Assembly: GCA_963851245.1 (NCBI GenBank)
Contig: CAWKOH010000001.1
Coordinates: forward strand, 310,001-374,000
DNA length: 64,000 nt
DNA from: CAWKOH01 sp963851245
GTDB taxonomy: Bacteria > Actinomycetota > Acidimicrobiia > Acidimicrobiales > Palsa-688
Reading direction: 5' to 3'
This document shows positions 42,397 through 50,809 of this stretch, in pieces. The notes beneath the pieces are model-generated. The model was not told where the DNA came from. It ran no database searches and was given only the letters and a program-made list of their open reading frames with translations. Each line of letters opens with the position of its first letter. The stretch's first letter is position 1. The translations under genes were made by a program, and so were the position numbers.

Positions 42397-44525
42397 AACA
42401 CGATCAGGGCGTCGGCGGCCAGGGCTCCGCCGGAGGCCACTCGCAGGGGGTTCACGTCGACCTCGGCAACCTCGTCGAACTCGAGCGCAAGCAAGCCCAC
42501 GCCGACCATGACCGCCGCCACCGCGGCCTGCTCGGTTTGACTCAGCCCCCGGCCGCTCTTGACCAGGCGCCCGCCCGACAGCTCGGACAGGGCTGTCCTG
42601 GCCTGGTCGAGGTCGAACGGCGGGCGCAGCAGCGCCGTCTCCCTCAGGATCTCGACCAGTATTCCGCCCAGTCCTACGGCCACGATCGGTCCGAATGTCT
42701 GGTCCCGCCGCATCCCGCAGGTGAGCTCGAGGCGAGCCGGAACCATCTCCTGGACAAGGACACCCTCGATCCTGGCTTCCGGAGCGCGGCGTGAGACCTC
42801 GGCGATTAGGACCTCGTATTCCTGACTCACCGACTCCGCCGCCACGCCGAGCCGTAGGGCACCGGCCTCGGTCTTGTGGGGCAGCTGGTAGGACATGACC
42901 TTGAGCGCCACTGGACCACCGAGGCGAGCCCCCGCCGCCACCGCTTCTTCGACGCTGGATACCAGCTCTTCTCTGCTGACGGGGACGCCATAAGCGGACA
43001 GGACCTGCTTGGCGGCCGACTCGAGCATGGCTCGCTCACCCTCGGGCGCGGCCAGCAGAGGCCGGACCTTGGCCATCCGGGCCGGGTCGGGCGCCCACGC
43101 CGCGGGACGGGCGGGCAACGACGAGCGGAGCGATTGGCGGGCCACGGCTCCCAAAGCGTTGGCCGCCCGCTGGGGATCGGTGTAGGTCGGAACGCCGCCT
43201 ATCTGCAGGTCCTCGAGCCAAGCCGTCGACAGGAGGGCGACCGTTTTGTCGGTGCCCTGGTAGTAGGCCACGTACGCGTCGTTGGCGTCGCCCGGTATGG
43301 CCCAGGTCACGCCGGTGAACATGTCGACGGCTGGGCTGGCACCTACCGCATACAGAATTTTCTCGAAAGCCCCGGGCACGTTCGCCACCTGAGCGGTGGT
43401 GTCAACGGGGTTGGTGGTGCTGCCGTAGAACGGCTCGGGCATGAGCTCGAGAAGGGCCTCCTGCTCGGCCGCGGGGAGCTCCGGGATGGTAAGGCCCGCC
43501 TTGGTGCAAGCATCAGCCAGCAACACGCCCGCTCCGCCGGATGTCGTCATGATCGACACCCGGCGGTCCTTGACCCGCCGGCCATCCTGAAAGATCATGC
43601 CCAGATCGAGCATCTCCTCCATGGTGTCGACGACGAAGATCCCGTATTGGCGGGCGACGGCGTCGAAGACCTCGGCCGAACCGACCAGCGAGGCAGTGTG
43701 GCTGAGAGCGGCCCTGGCCGCCACTTCGGACCGGCCGGCTTTGAGAAGGACAATGGGCTTGTCGAGCTCCGCAGCCCGGCAGGCGGTGTCGATGAACAGC
43801 TCAGGGTCCCGCAACGTCTCACTGAACACCATGACCACCCGGGTCTCCTCCCGCTCGACCAGGTAGCGGAGGACAGTGGTGACGTTGACGTCGCATTCGT
43901 TGCCGGTGGTGACGAACCACCCGAGGCCGAGCCCGGCCAGGAAGGCTTTGGTGGCGATGTACGAACCGAAGCCGCCGCTCTGTGAAACCAGCGCGACCGG
44001 CCCGGCGGTCGGGAGGGGCTCGGTCGGCGGCAGGGCGAAGTTGGCCATGACCCCTCCGAAGAGGTTCATGAACCCGATGCAGTTGGGCCCGACGAGCCGA
44101 AGCCCGCTGGCCCGTGCCGTCCGGGCTATCTGCTCCTGAAGGGCGGCGCCCCGCTCCCCCGACTCGGCGAAGCCGGCGGTGATCACGACTGCGCCCCCAA
44201 CTCCCTTCTCCGCGCACTCCTCAATGACACCGGGGACCGACGGGGCCGGCACTACCACTACGGCGAGGTCGACCGCTTCGGGCAGTGCGGTGACGGATGG
44301 GTAGGCGGCATAGCCCTGAATCTCAGAGTCGCGGCGGTGGACGGGATAGAGGGAGCCGGAAAAGGCCCGGGCCAGGTTGGCGAAGACCCATCCTCCGATG
44401 CTCTCCTCGTTGTTCGATGCTCCAACCATGGCGATCGAGCGCGGCGAGAGGAGGCGGTCCATGCCGGCCCGCTTGCGCTCCTGATCATCGAGCTCGGGCG
44501 GCGACGGGGGCGACCGGTCAGGCAT
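42390..44525 (-). CDS. ADP-forming acyl-CoA synthetase (fused alpha-beta, acetyl-CoA synthetase type)
   Basis: A 711-residue NDP-forming acyl-CoA ligase. The CoA-binding domain starts at SPRSIAMVGASNNEESIGG near 27-45 and the succinyl-CoA-ligase-like domains follow. The phospho-His is probably in AALSHTASLVGS near 279. The ATP-grasp domain at about 490-700 includes GGPVALKVMSYQLPHKTEAG and DVNPLRV. It makes acyl-CoA with ADP rather than AMP as product. It overlaps the AMP ligase stop by 8 nt, so two different acid-activating enzymes are translationally coupled. Confidence 0.92.
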   Translation of the reverse strand: MPDRSPPSPPELDDQERKRAGMDRLLSPRSIAMVGASNNEESIGGWVFANLARAFSGSLYPVHRRDSEIQGYAAYPSVTALPEAVDLAVVVVPAPSVPGVIEECAEKGVGGAVVITAGFAESGERGAALQEQIARTARASGLRLVGPNCIGFMNLFGGVMANFALPPTEPLPTAGPVALVSQSGGFGSYIATKAFLAGLGLGWFVTTGNECDVNVTTVLRYLVEREETRVVMVFSETLRDPELFIDTACRAAELDKPIVLLKAGRSEVAARAALSHTASLVGSAEVFDAVARQYGIFVVDTMEEMLDLGMIFQDGRRVKDRRVSIMTTSGGAGVLLADACTKAGLTIPELPAAEQEALLELMPEPFYGSTTNPVDTTAQVANVPGAFEKILYAVGASPAVDMFTGVTWAIPGDANDAYVAYYQGTDKTVALLSTAWLEDLQIGGVPTYTDPQRAANALGAVARQSLRSSLPARPAAWAPDPARMAKVRPLLAAPEGERAMLESAAKQVLSAYGVPVSREELVSSVEEAVAAGARLGGPVALKVMSYQLPHKTEAGALRLGVAAESVSQEYEVLIAEVSRRAPEARIEGVLVQEMVPARLELTCGMRRDQTFGPIVAVGLGGILVEILRETALLRPPFDLDQARTALSELSGGRLVKSGRGLSQTEQAAVAAVMVGVGLLALEFDEVAEVDVNPLRVASGGALAADALIVLN

Positions 44526-46059
44526 CGACCGGCTTCGCCTCGGGCAGGCTCTCCCGAAGCTGTTTCTTGATGATCTTGCCAGTAGCCGTGCGGGGCAGTT
44601 CGTCTATCAGGTAGACGGACTCCGGCACCTTGAATTGAGCAAGGTGCCGGGCCACGTGATCCTTCAGCCCCTGCACGTCAGGAGGGCCTTCCTCACCTGC
44701 AACCACGAAGGCGACTACCCGTTCCCCTAGAACGGCGTCGGGCTTGCCGACGATGGCCACATCACCGACGCCCGGGTAGGTCCGCATGACCGTCTCGATC
44801 TCGACAGAAGAGATGTTCTCTCCCCCGCGGCGCACGATGTCCTTTTTCCGGTCGACGAAGTAGAAGTAGCCGTCGTCGTCGAAATAGCCGAGGTCTCCGG
44901 TGTGGAAGAACTGCTCGTCGACGACCGCCCGGGTGGCCTCGTCGTCCTTGAGATAGCCATTGAAGGTGATGGTGCCGAGCCCGAAGACGACCTCCCCCAC
45001 CTCACCCGGCGCGGCTTCAGTACCGTCTTCGCGCTGGATCACCATGGTGGAGTCGGGAAAGCGCTTGCCGGCCGATCCCGTCCGCCGTTGCTCGTTGAGC
45101 CGGGTGTAGGTGCCCAGGCCGGCTTCGGTCATGCCGTACCAGTCGATCACCCGGAAGCCGAACCTGTCCTCGATGAGCTCAGCGCTCCTCGCCGCGCCCA
45201 GCACGACACCGACCCGCAGGTTGTGCCGGCGCTCGTGCGGCCCCGCTGGTTGGCCCATGATGATGTTGGCGATGGAGGAAAGAGTGAACAGGTACGTCGG
45301 CCGGTACAGGTCCACCAACCGCCAGAACCGCCGCGCCGAGAAGCGGCGGGGGAAGACCACGCTGGCACCGTAGAGAAGCGCCGAGGTGACCCCGCCCATG
45401 CCGTTGCCGTGGAACATCGGGGTGACCACGATGCCCCGGTCGGCAGCCGAAAGCCCGAACATCTCCTGATAGTCGATCGAGGAAGCTCCAGTGATCTGGC
45501 CTACGACAGCCTTGGGCCGGCCCGCTGTCGTACCCGACGTGTACATGATGTGGGCCGGAAGCTCGAAGCCATCGGGGTCGGGCAGCGCCGAGCGCGGTTC
45601 GGGCGGCGCCATGGCGAGCACGTGCTCGTAGGCGAGGGCGCCCTGAGGGGCACCGAGCCCATCGGCTTCTACAGCCACGACGTGGCGGACGTTCGGAAGC
45701 CGCTCCGCGAGAGCCAGAGCCCTCGGGGCCAGGGAGGCGTCACAGATGACGACGGTGGTTTCGGAGTGCTCGAGGATGAAGGCCATCTCGTCGTCGGTCC
45801 ACTCCGGGTTGGCCGCCACGGTGGCGAAGACGCCGGCACTGGCAGCCATATAGGCCTCGACCCAGGCCGGATGGTTGGCCATCCATAGACACAGGCGTTC
45901 GGCCGGCCGTACGCCCAGCTCGCCCAGCCCGGCGGCCAGGGCCGCGGAACGCCCGACCACCTCGGAGTAAGTGCGGGTGCCGTCCTGCTCGGTTATCAAA
46001 GCCAGGGCGTCCGGCGTGGCATCGGCGTGGGCGGCGATGACATCGAAGAAAGAGGTCAT
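44518..46059 (-). CDS. AMP-dependent acyl-CoA synthetase/ligase
   Basis: A 513-residue ANL ligase. The phosphate loop is MYTSGTTAGRPKAVVG near 165-180, YGMTEAGLGTY near 303, the hinge motif is GDLGYFDDDGYFYFVDRKKD, and the catalytic Lys is in LPRTATGKIIKK near the C-terminus. The ATG at 46059 (MTSFFDVIAAHAD) is chosen; a longer start would cover the divergent promoter region. The substrate acid is unknown. It is first in an operon with the ADP-forming ligase, aldehyde dehydrogenase and SDR. Confidence 0.93.
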   Translation of the reverse strand: MTSFFDVIAAHADATPDALALITEQDGTRTYSEVVGRSAALAAGLGELGVRPAERLCLWMANHPAWVEAYMAASAGVFATVAANPEWTDDEMAFILEHSETTVVICDASLAPRALALAERLPNVRHVVAVEADGLGAPQGALAYEHVLAMAPPEPRSALPDPDGFELPAHIMYTSGTTAGRPKAVVGQITGASSIDYQEMFGLSAADRGIVVTPMFHGNGMGGVTSALLYGASVVFPRRFSARRFWRLVDLYRPTYLFTLSSIANIIMGQPAGPHERRHNLRVGVVLGAARSAELIEDRFGFRVIDWYGMTEAGLGTYTRLNEQRRTGSAGKRFPDSTMVIQREDGTEAAPGEVGEVVFGLGTITFNGYLKDDEATRAVVDEQFFHTGDLGYFDDDGYFYFVDRKKDIVRRGGENISSVEIETVMRTYPGVGDVAIVGKPDAVLGERVVAFVVAGEEGPPDVQGLKDHVARHLAQFKVPESVYLIDELPRTATGKIIKKQLRESLPEAKPVDA

Positions 46060-46183
46060 GGTCTCGCTGGTGAGGACGTCAGGATCATGGTGAGCGATAC
46101 CCCCTCCCGGGGACGCGCCCAGGAACGTGCCGTGCCGGGGCAACCATCTTGCCCGGGCCGGCAAAGCTCCGTCAAACTCATCC

Positions 46184-46197
46184 TGACACTATTGTCT
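46184..46197 (+). promoter_or_regulatory. Candidate operator, TGAYA-N4-TGTCT motif
   Basis: TGACACTATTGTCT is a full match in the divergent gap between the ligase (46059) and the D-aminoacylase-like gene (46289). Further TGTCT half-sites follow immediately. Confidence 0.65.
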
Positions 46198-46218
46198 TGT
46201 CTGGTCTGTCTTGTCTGG
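46193..46218 (+). repeat. Tandem TGTCT half-site array
   Basis: TGTCTTGTCTGG occurs at 46193-46204 and again at 46207-46218. This gives four TGTCT pentamers starting at 46193, 46198, 46207 and 46212, next to the operator at 46184. Confidence 0.7.
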
Positions 46219-46288
46219 CGCGGCATCGGGCCGCAGCCGGCACAAGCCGCGGTAAGCTCCGCCCACCAGTCACGATGGAGGAGGGACC

Positions 46289-48001
46289 ATGCTCGACTAC
46301 CTCATCAAGGACGGAACCGTCATAGATGGTACCGGAGCCCCCGCCCGGCGGGCCGACGTCGGTGTACGCGACGAACGGATCGTGGCGGTGGGGCAGGTGG
46401 ACGAGCCGGCCAAGGAGACGATCGACGCCGACGGTCTGATGGTGGCGCCCGGGTTCGTCGATCCTCATACCCACTATGACGCCCAGCTCTATTGGGATGG
46501 CTATGCCACCCCGTCATCGCTGCATGGGGTGACGTCTGTGATCGGGGGCAACTGCGGCTTCACGCTCGCCCCGCTGAAGGAGTCAGACGCCGATTTCACC
46601 AGGCGCATGATGGCAAAGGTCGAGGGCATGCCCCTCGCCGCGCTGGAGGGCGGGATCGAATGGTCGTGGGAGACTTTCGGCGAATACCTGGACGGGCTCG
46701 AAGGCCGCATAGCCGTCAACGCCGGGTTCCTCGTGGGCCATTGCGCTCTGCGCCGCTACGTGCTCGGCCCCGAGGCCACCGAGCGGGCGTCGACCCCCGC
46801 CGAAGTCGAGACTCTGGCCCGGCTGTTGGGGCAGTCTCTTGAAGCGGGCGGCTTGGGGCTGTCGACATCGCGATCGTCGACGCACAACGACGGCGACAAC
46901 CAGCCTGTCCCCAGCCGGATCGCGTCCGAGGAAGAACTCCTCCATCTGTGTGACGTGGTTAGCCGGCACGACGGAACCACCCTGGAGGCGATCGTCGAGG
47001 GCTGCCTGAAGGGCTTCTCGGACTCCGAGATCGAGCTGATGGCCCAGATGAGCGCTCGGGCCAACCGCCCGCTTAACTGGAACGTGCTAGGGGTGGCCGC
47101 CGGACAGGAGAAGCGCACCGCCCATCAACTCCTGCCTTCGAAGCGGGCGCGAGAGGTAGGCGGCCGCGTGGTGGCGCTGACGATGCCGATCTTCGCCGAC
47201 AACAACATGAGCCTCGGCACCTTCTGCGCGCTGTGGCTGATCCCCGGATGGCACGACATCCTGTCGTTGCCCAAGGATGAGAAGCTGGCCAAGCTGCGAG
47301 ATCCGGCGGTCCGAGACGAGATGACCCGGGCGGCCAAGGGAACGGTCTTCGAACGGCTGGCCGACTTCTCCAATTACCGCATCGGCGACACCATCGCCCC
47401 GGAAAACAAGCGCTACGAGGGCCGGCTGATCACCGATATCGCCTCCGAGCTCGGGATGGACCCGGCCGACGCCCTGGTCGAGATAACCAATGCCGACGAC
47501 TTCAAGACGGTCCTGTGGCCGTTGCCAGTAGGAGACGGAGAGGCTGACTGGGCCGCCCGGCGGGACCTGTGGGCCCTGGATTCCATCCTCCTGGGCGGAT
47601 CCGACGCCGGCGCCCATCTCGACCGGATGCTGGGCTCGCCCTACCCGACCCGCTTCCTCGCCGACACCATCCGGGGCCGGCGGTTGGTGCCGCTGGAGCG
47701 AGCCGTGCAGCTGATGACCGATGCCCCGGCCCGGCTGTTCGGGCTCACCGATCGCGGCCGGGTGGCGGAGGGCGGCTTCGCCGACCTGGTTGTCTTCGAC
47801 CCCGACACCGTCGACAGCGGCCCGGCCCACCGGGTCTACGACCTGCCCGGCGACAGCCTGCGCCTGACGGCGGAGTCCACCGGCGTGAAGCGAGTCTTCG
47901 TGAACGGCCGGACCGTCATCGTCGACGGCGAGCCAGAGGGCGCGCTGCCCGGGCGCGTACTCCGCTCGGGTCGGGACACCGAGACGGTAGCGACTCACTG
48001 A
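46289..48001 (+). CDS. D-aminoacylase-like amidohydrolase (amidohydrolase 3), copy 2
   Basis: A 570-residue paralogue of 1680-3392. It shares the HxH motif in DPHTHYDAQLYWDGYATPSS (His60, His62), GGNCGFTLAPL near 88, GGSDAGAHLDRMLGSPYPTRF near 437 and the ending VLRSGRDTETVAT. The ATG at 46289 follows GGAGGGACC. The two proteins are alike over their whole length with no visible gap. The substrate may be a cyclic imide, hydantoin-like or N-acyl compound; this is not resolvable by sequence alone. Confidence 0.92.
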   Translation: MLDYLIKDGTVIDGTGAPARRADVGVRDERIVAVGQVDEPAKETIDADGLMVAPGFVDPHTHYDAQLYWDGYATPSSLHGVTSVIGGNCGFTLAPLKESDADFTRRMMAKVEGMPLAALEGGIEWSWETFGEYLDGLEGRIAVNAGFLVGHCALRRYVLGPEATERASTPAEVETLARLLGQSLEAGGLGLSTSRSSTHNDGDNQPVPSRIASEEELLHLCDVVSRHDGTTLEAIVEGCLKGFSDSEIELMAQMSARANRPLNWNVLGVAAGQEKRTAHQLLPSKRAREVGGRVVALTMPIFADNNMSLGTFCALWLIPGWHDILSLPKDEKLAKLRDPAVRDEMTRAAKGTVFERLADFSNYRIGDTIAPENKRYEGRLITDIASELGMDPADALVEITNADDFKTVLWPLPVGDGEADWAARRDLWALDSILLGGSDAGAHLDRMLGSPYPTRFLADTIRGRRLVPLERAVQLMTDAPARLFGLTDRGRVAEGGFADLVVFDPDTVDSGPAHRVYDLPGDSLRLTAESTGVKRVFVNGRTVIVDGEPEGALPGRVLRSGRDTETVATH

Positions 48002-48018
48002 GACTGGTTCCGGCGAAC

Positions 48019-48987
48019 ATGTCGGACCGGGACAGCACCTCCACGGCACCGTTCGCGCCGGGGTCCATATCGTTGCGGCTCTACCCGCACGACGACCTCG
48101 GCGCGTCACAAATCGTCGATGAGCTCTGCACGCAGGGGCGGATGGCCATCGAAGGCGGCTTCGACGGGATCATGACCAGCGAGCACCACGGAGGGGTGGG
48201 CGGCTACATACCGAACCCGCTGCAGATGGCGGGGTTCGTGCTGGAAGACTCGACCCGCGGCTGGGCCGCGCCCTGTCCACTGCTGCTCCCTCTCCGGCCT
48301 ACCGCTCTCGTGGCTGAGGAGATCGCCTGGCTGGCCGCCCGCCATCCCGGCCGCGTTGGTCTGGGCGTCGGCTCCGGTGCCATGAGCCTCGATTTCGAGG
48401 TCATGGGGCTGGACGTCAAGGATGCAGCTCGGATGTTCAAAGCGGAACTACCCCGAATCGTCGAGATGCTGCGAGGGGAGGGCCTCGGTGGGCTCGCCGG
48501 AGACCGAGCTCTACAGGCTTGTGGCGCCGACCCCATCCCGGTGCTGAGCGCGGCAGTGTCGGCCGCCGCCGCCCGCAGAGCCGCGCACGTCGGCGCGGGA
48601 CTGATCCTGGAAGGTATGTCGGGCGCGGACCGGGTGGCCGAGCTGAGCGCGGCGTTCGATGAAGCCGGCGGCACCATGCCCAAGATTCTCATCCGGCGGG
48701 TATGGCTCGGGCCGCCGCAGGCCGACCTGGTAGAGAAACAGCGGCGGTTCTACCAGGACAACCGCGGCGACCCGTCTCCTCTCCCCACCGACCAGACGAT
48801 CTCGGTGGCCGACGGGAAGGAGATGGCCGAAGCGCTCGCCGATCTCCTGCGGGTGACCGGCGCGGACGGGCTGAATCTCCGCATACATCTGCCTGGCATC
48901 CCGGCTCCCGCGGCGCGCGAGCAGATCGCCGGTCTGACCAGCGACGTCCTCCCCGCCCTCCGGGCTAGAGCCGTCCGCCTCCCCTGA
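48019..48987 (+). CDS. LLM class flavin-dependent oxidoreductase
   Basis: A 322-residue luciferase-like protein. Landmarks are GGFDGIMTSEHHGGVGGYIPN near 46-66, PCPLLLPLRPTALVAEEIAW near 84-103, and HPGRVGLGVGSGAMSLDFEVMG near 108-129. It is shorter than the 378-residue group and differs in sequence. The ATG at 48019 lies 17 bp after the amidohydrolase, so they are co-transcribed. Its last 23 bp overlap the convergent small membrane protein gene. FMN or F420 use cannot be told. Confidence 0.9.
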   Translation: MSDRDSTSTAPFAPGSISLRLYPHDDLGASQIVDELCTQGRMAIEGGFDGIMTSEHHGGVGGYIPNPLQMAGFVLEDSTRGWAAPCPLLLPLRPTALVAEEIAWLAARHPGRVGLGVGSGAMSLDFEVMGLDVKDAARMFKAELPRIVEMLRGEGLGGLAGDRALQACGADPIPVLSAAVSAAAARRAAHVGAGLILEGMSGADRVAELSAAFDEAGGTMPKILIRRVWLGPPQADLVEKQRRFYQDNRGDPSPLPTDQTISVADGKEMAEALADLLRVTGADGLNLRIHLPGIPAPAAREQIAGLTSDVLPALRARAVRLP

Positions 48988-49342
48988 TCGACTCCACCAG
49001 ATGATCGACGTGGGCCTGCCCCTCGTAGAGCTGGCGGAGCATCCAGACCCTCAGGAACCGGGCCATCGTCCCGCTCACGAACAAGGCGGCTCCGATCACG
49101 ACCAGGCCCAGCATGGTCAGAGCCAGGATCTGCTCGGACGCCAGGTTCAGGGCGCTGCCCTGGCTCAGTGACGACTCGTAGATGATGAGCCCGGCGACGA
49201 AGCCTCCCACCATGAGGACGGCGCCGACGATCTCCTTGATCAGATCCGAGCGCTGACGCCCGCTCCGCAGCTTCAGATCGGCCACTGCGGCGCGGAACTC
49301 CTCGATCTTGTCGTCTGTGACCACCACGTCGTTGTTAGTCAT
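48965..49342 (-). CDS. Small two-helix membrane protein in the Liv-type ABC operon
   Basis: A 125-residue protein without a family name I recognise. Residues about 39-60 (EIVGAVLMVGGFVAGLIIYE) and 73-97 (ILALTMLGLVVIGAALFVSG) form two hydrophobic helices separated by a short loop. Both termini are charged and probably cytosolic, with a possible short helix at the N-terminus (DKIEEFRAAVADLKLRSGRQ). It is the last gene of the ABC operon, 1 nt after the ATPase stop; a GTG start at 49351 is also possible. It may be an accessory subunit of the importer. Confidence 0.78.
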   Translation of the reverse strand: MTNNDVVVTDDKIEEFRAAVADLKLRSGRQRSDLIKEIVGAVLMVGGFVAGLIIYESSLSQGSALNLASEQILALTMLGLVVIGAALFVSGTMARFLRVWMLRQLYEGQAHVDHLVESIRGGGRL

Positions 49343-49343
49343 G

Positions 49344-50084
49344 TCACCCACCTAGGTATGCGGAAGCGAGTTCTTCTTCGATCTCCGACGGGTCTCCGAC
49401 CCGTACGATTCGGCCTTGCAGCATGATGGCGGCGGAGCGGGCCAGCGGCAACACCGTCTGGGCGAACTGTTCGGCGACCAGGATCGACAGCCCGGACCGA
49501 GCCAGCTCGCCCACTGTTTCGTAGAGAGCGGTGACCAGCACCGGGGCCAGACCCATCGATATCTCGTCGAGAATGAGAATCGTGGGGTCGGTGGCCAGGG
49601 CCCGGCCTATCGCCAGCATTTGCTGTTCGCCGCCGGACAGGGTGCCGGCCAACTGGCTGCGGCGTTCTCCCAGCCGAGGGAAGCGATCGAATGCGACCGC
49701 CTCCACCTTGTCGCGCGGGACCCCGGTACCGGTCGCCAGCCACAGGTTCTCTCTGACGGTCAGGTTCGGGAAGATGCCCCGCCCTTCCGGGATGGTGCAG
49801 ATGCCCAGCCGGGCCAGATCGTGAGCCTGCGCTCCGTTCATGACCCTTCCGGCCACCCGGAACTCCCCGGAGTTGACAGGAAGCATGCCAGAGCAGACTC
49901 GCAGGGTGGTCGACTTGCCACCACCGTTGGGACCGAGCAGGGCCACCAGTGCCCCCTTGGGCACGGCCAGGTCGACTCCGTGGAGCACCTCTATGGACCC
50001 GTAGCCACTCCTTACGCCCACCAGTTCGAGAAGCGGCTCGGTCTGGTCGAAGGACGCCGGCGTCCTGGCCACCGTGACACTCAT
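49344..50084 (-). CDS. livF: Branched-chain amino acid-type ABC transporter ATPase (LivF family)
   Basis: A 246-residue cytosolic ABC ATPase. Walker A is GPNGGGKST near 51-59, the signature is LSGGEQQML near 147-155 and Walker B is ILILDEISMGLAP near 168-180. VAEQFAQTVLPLA contains the H-loop region, but the usual His reads as Gln. The start overlaps the LivG stop by 4 nt. It would energise import of the substrate bound by 53179-54597. The family name does not prove amino acid transport; many members import aromatic or aliphatic acids. Confidence 0.93.
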   Translation of the reverse strand: MSVTVARTPASFDQTEPLLELVGVRSGYGSIEVLHGVDLAVPKGALVALLGPNGGGKSTTLRVCSGMLPVNSGEFRVAGRVMNGAQAHDLARLGICTIPEGRGIFPNLTVRENLWLATGTGVPRDKVEAVAFDRFPRLGERRSQLAGTLSGGEQQMLAIGRALATDPTILILDEISMGLAPVLVTALYETVGELARSGLSILVAEQFAQTVLPLARSAAIMLQGRIVRVGDPSEIEEELASAYLGG

Positions 50085-50809
50085 GCAGGGCTGCCCAGAT
50101 AGGCGGCGATGACCGCCGGATCGTTCTGGACCTCTTCGGGGTTGCCGACCGCCAGCACCTTGCCATAGTCGAGGACGTGTACGTCGGAGGAGACCCGCAT
50201 AACCAGGGCCATATCATGCTCGACCAGACAGATCGCCAACCCGTCATCGGCCAGCCGGCCCAGAAGGTGGCCGAATTCCTCGGTCTCCCGTTCGGTCTGT
50301 CCGGCCGCCGGCTCGTCGAGCAGCAGTACGGACGGCTGGGTCATCAACGCCCGGGCCACCTCCACCACCCGGGCCCGGCCGGTCGGGATGTCGGATACGT
50401 CGCGATGGGCGACATCGCCCAGGCCGGTCAGGGCCACGATGCGATCCGTCTCCTTGGAGATGTCTATGCGATGGCGGCGGCCCCACGAGTTTCTGATGTC
50501 CCCCGCCACTTTGATGTTGTCGCGCACCGACAGCGAGGTGAAGAGCTCGAGTCGCTGAAAGGTCCGGGCCAGCCCCAGCCGGGCCCGGCGACCCGGAGCC
50601 AGTTCCGTCACGTCCTGGCCGTGCAGTACCACCCGACCTCGACCCGGGCTGAGCAATCCCGTAACGACGTTGAAGAGGGTGGTCTTGCCGGCGCCGTTCG
50701 GACCGATCAGTCCGGTGACGCGACCCGGCTCGACCGCGATGCTGACGTCGTCGAGGGCGCGGGTCCCGCCGAAATTGACCGAAACGTCGGAAACCTCAAG
50801 TGCCGGCAT
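50081..50809 (-). CDS. livG: Branched-chain amino acid-type ABC transporter ATPase (LivG family)
   Basis: A 242-residue ABC ATPase. Walker A is GPNGAGKTT near 36-44, a Q-loop is in ARTFQRLELF near 87 and Walker B is VLLLDEPAAG near 160. The signature position reads IPTGRARVVEVARAL instead of the usual PYGxQRxxEIARAL, so the canonical LSGGQ-like motif is degenerate. The H-loop is LVEHDM. The ATG at 50809 overlaps the permease stop by 14 nt. Confidence 0.92.
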   Translation of the reverse strand: MPALEVSDVSVNFGGTRALDDVSIAVEPGRVTGLIGPNGAGKTTLFNVVTGLLSPGRGRVVLHGQDVTELAPGRRARLGLARTFQRLELFTSLSVRDNIKVAGDIRNSWGRRHRIDISKETDRIVALTGLGDVAHRDVSDIPTGRARVVEVARALMTQPSVLLLDEPAAGQTERETEEFGHLLGRLADDGLAICLVEHDMALVMRVSSDVHVLDYGKVLAVGNPEEVQNDPAVIAAYLGSPA

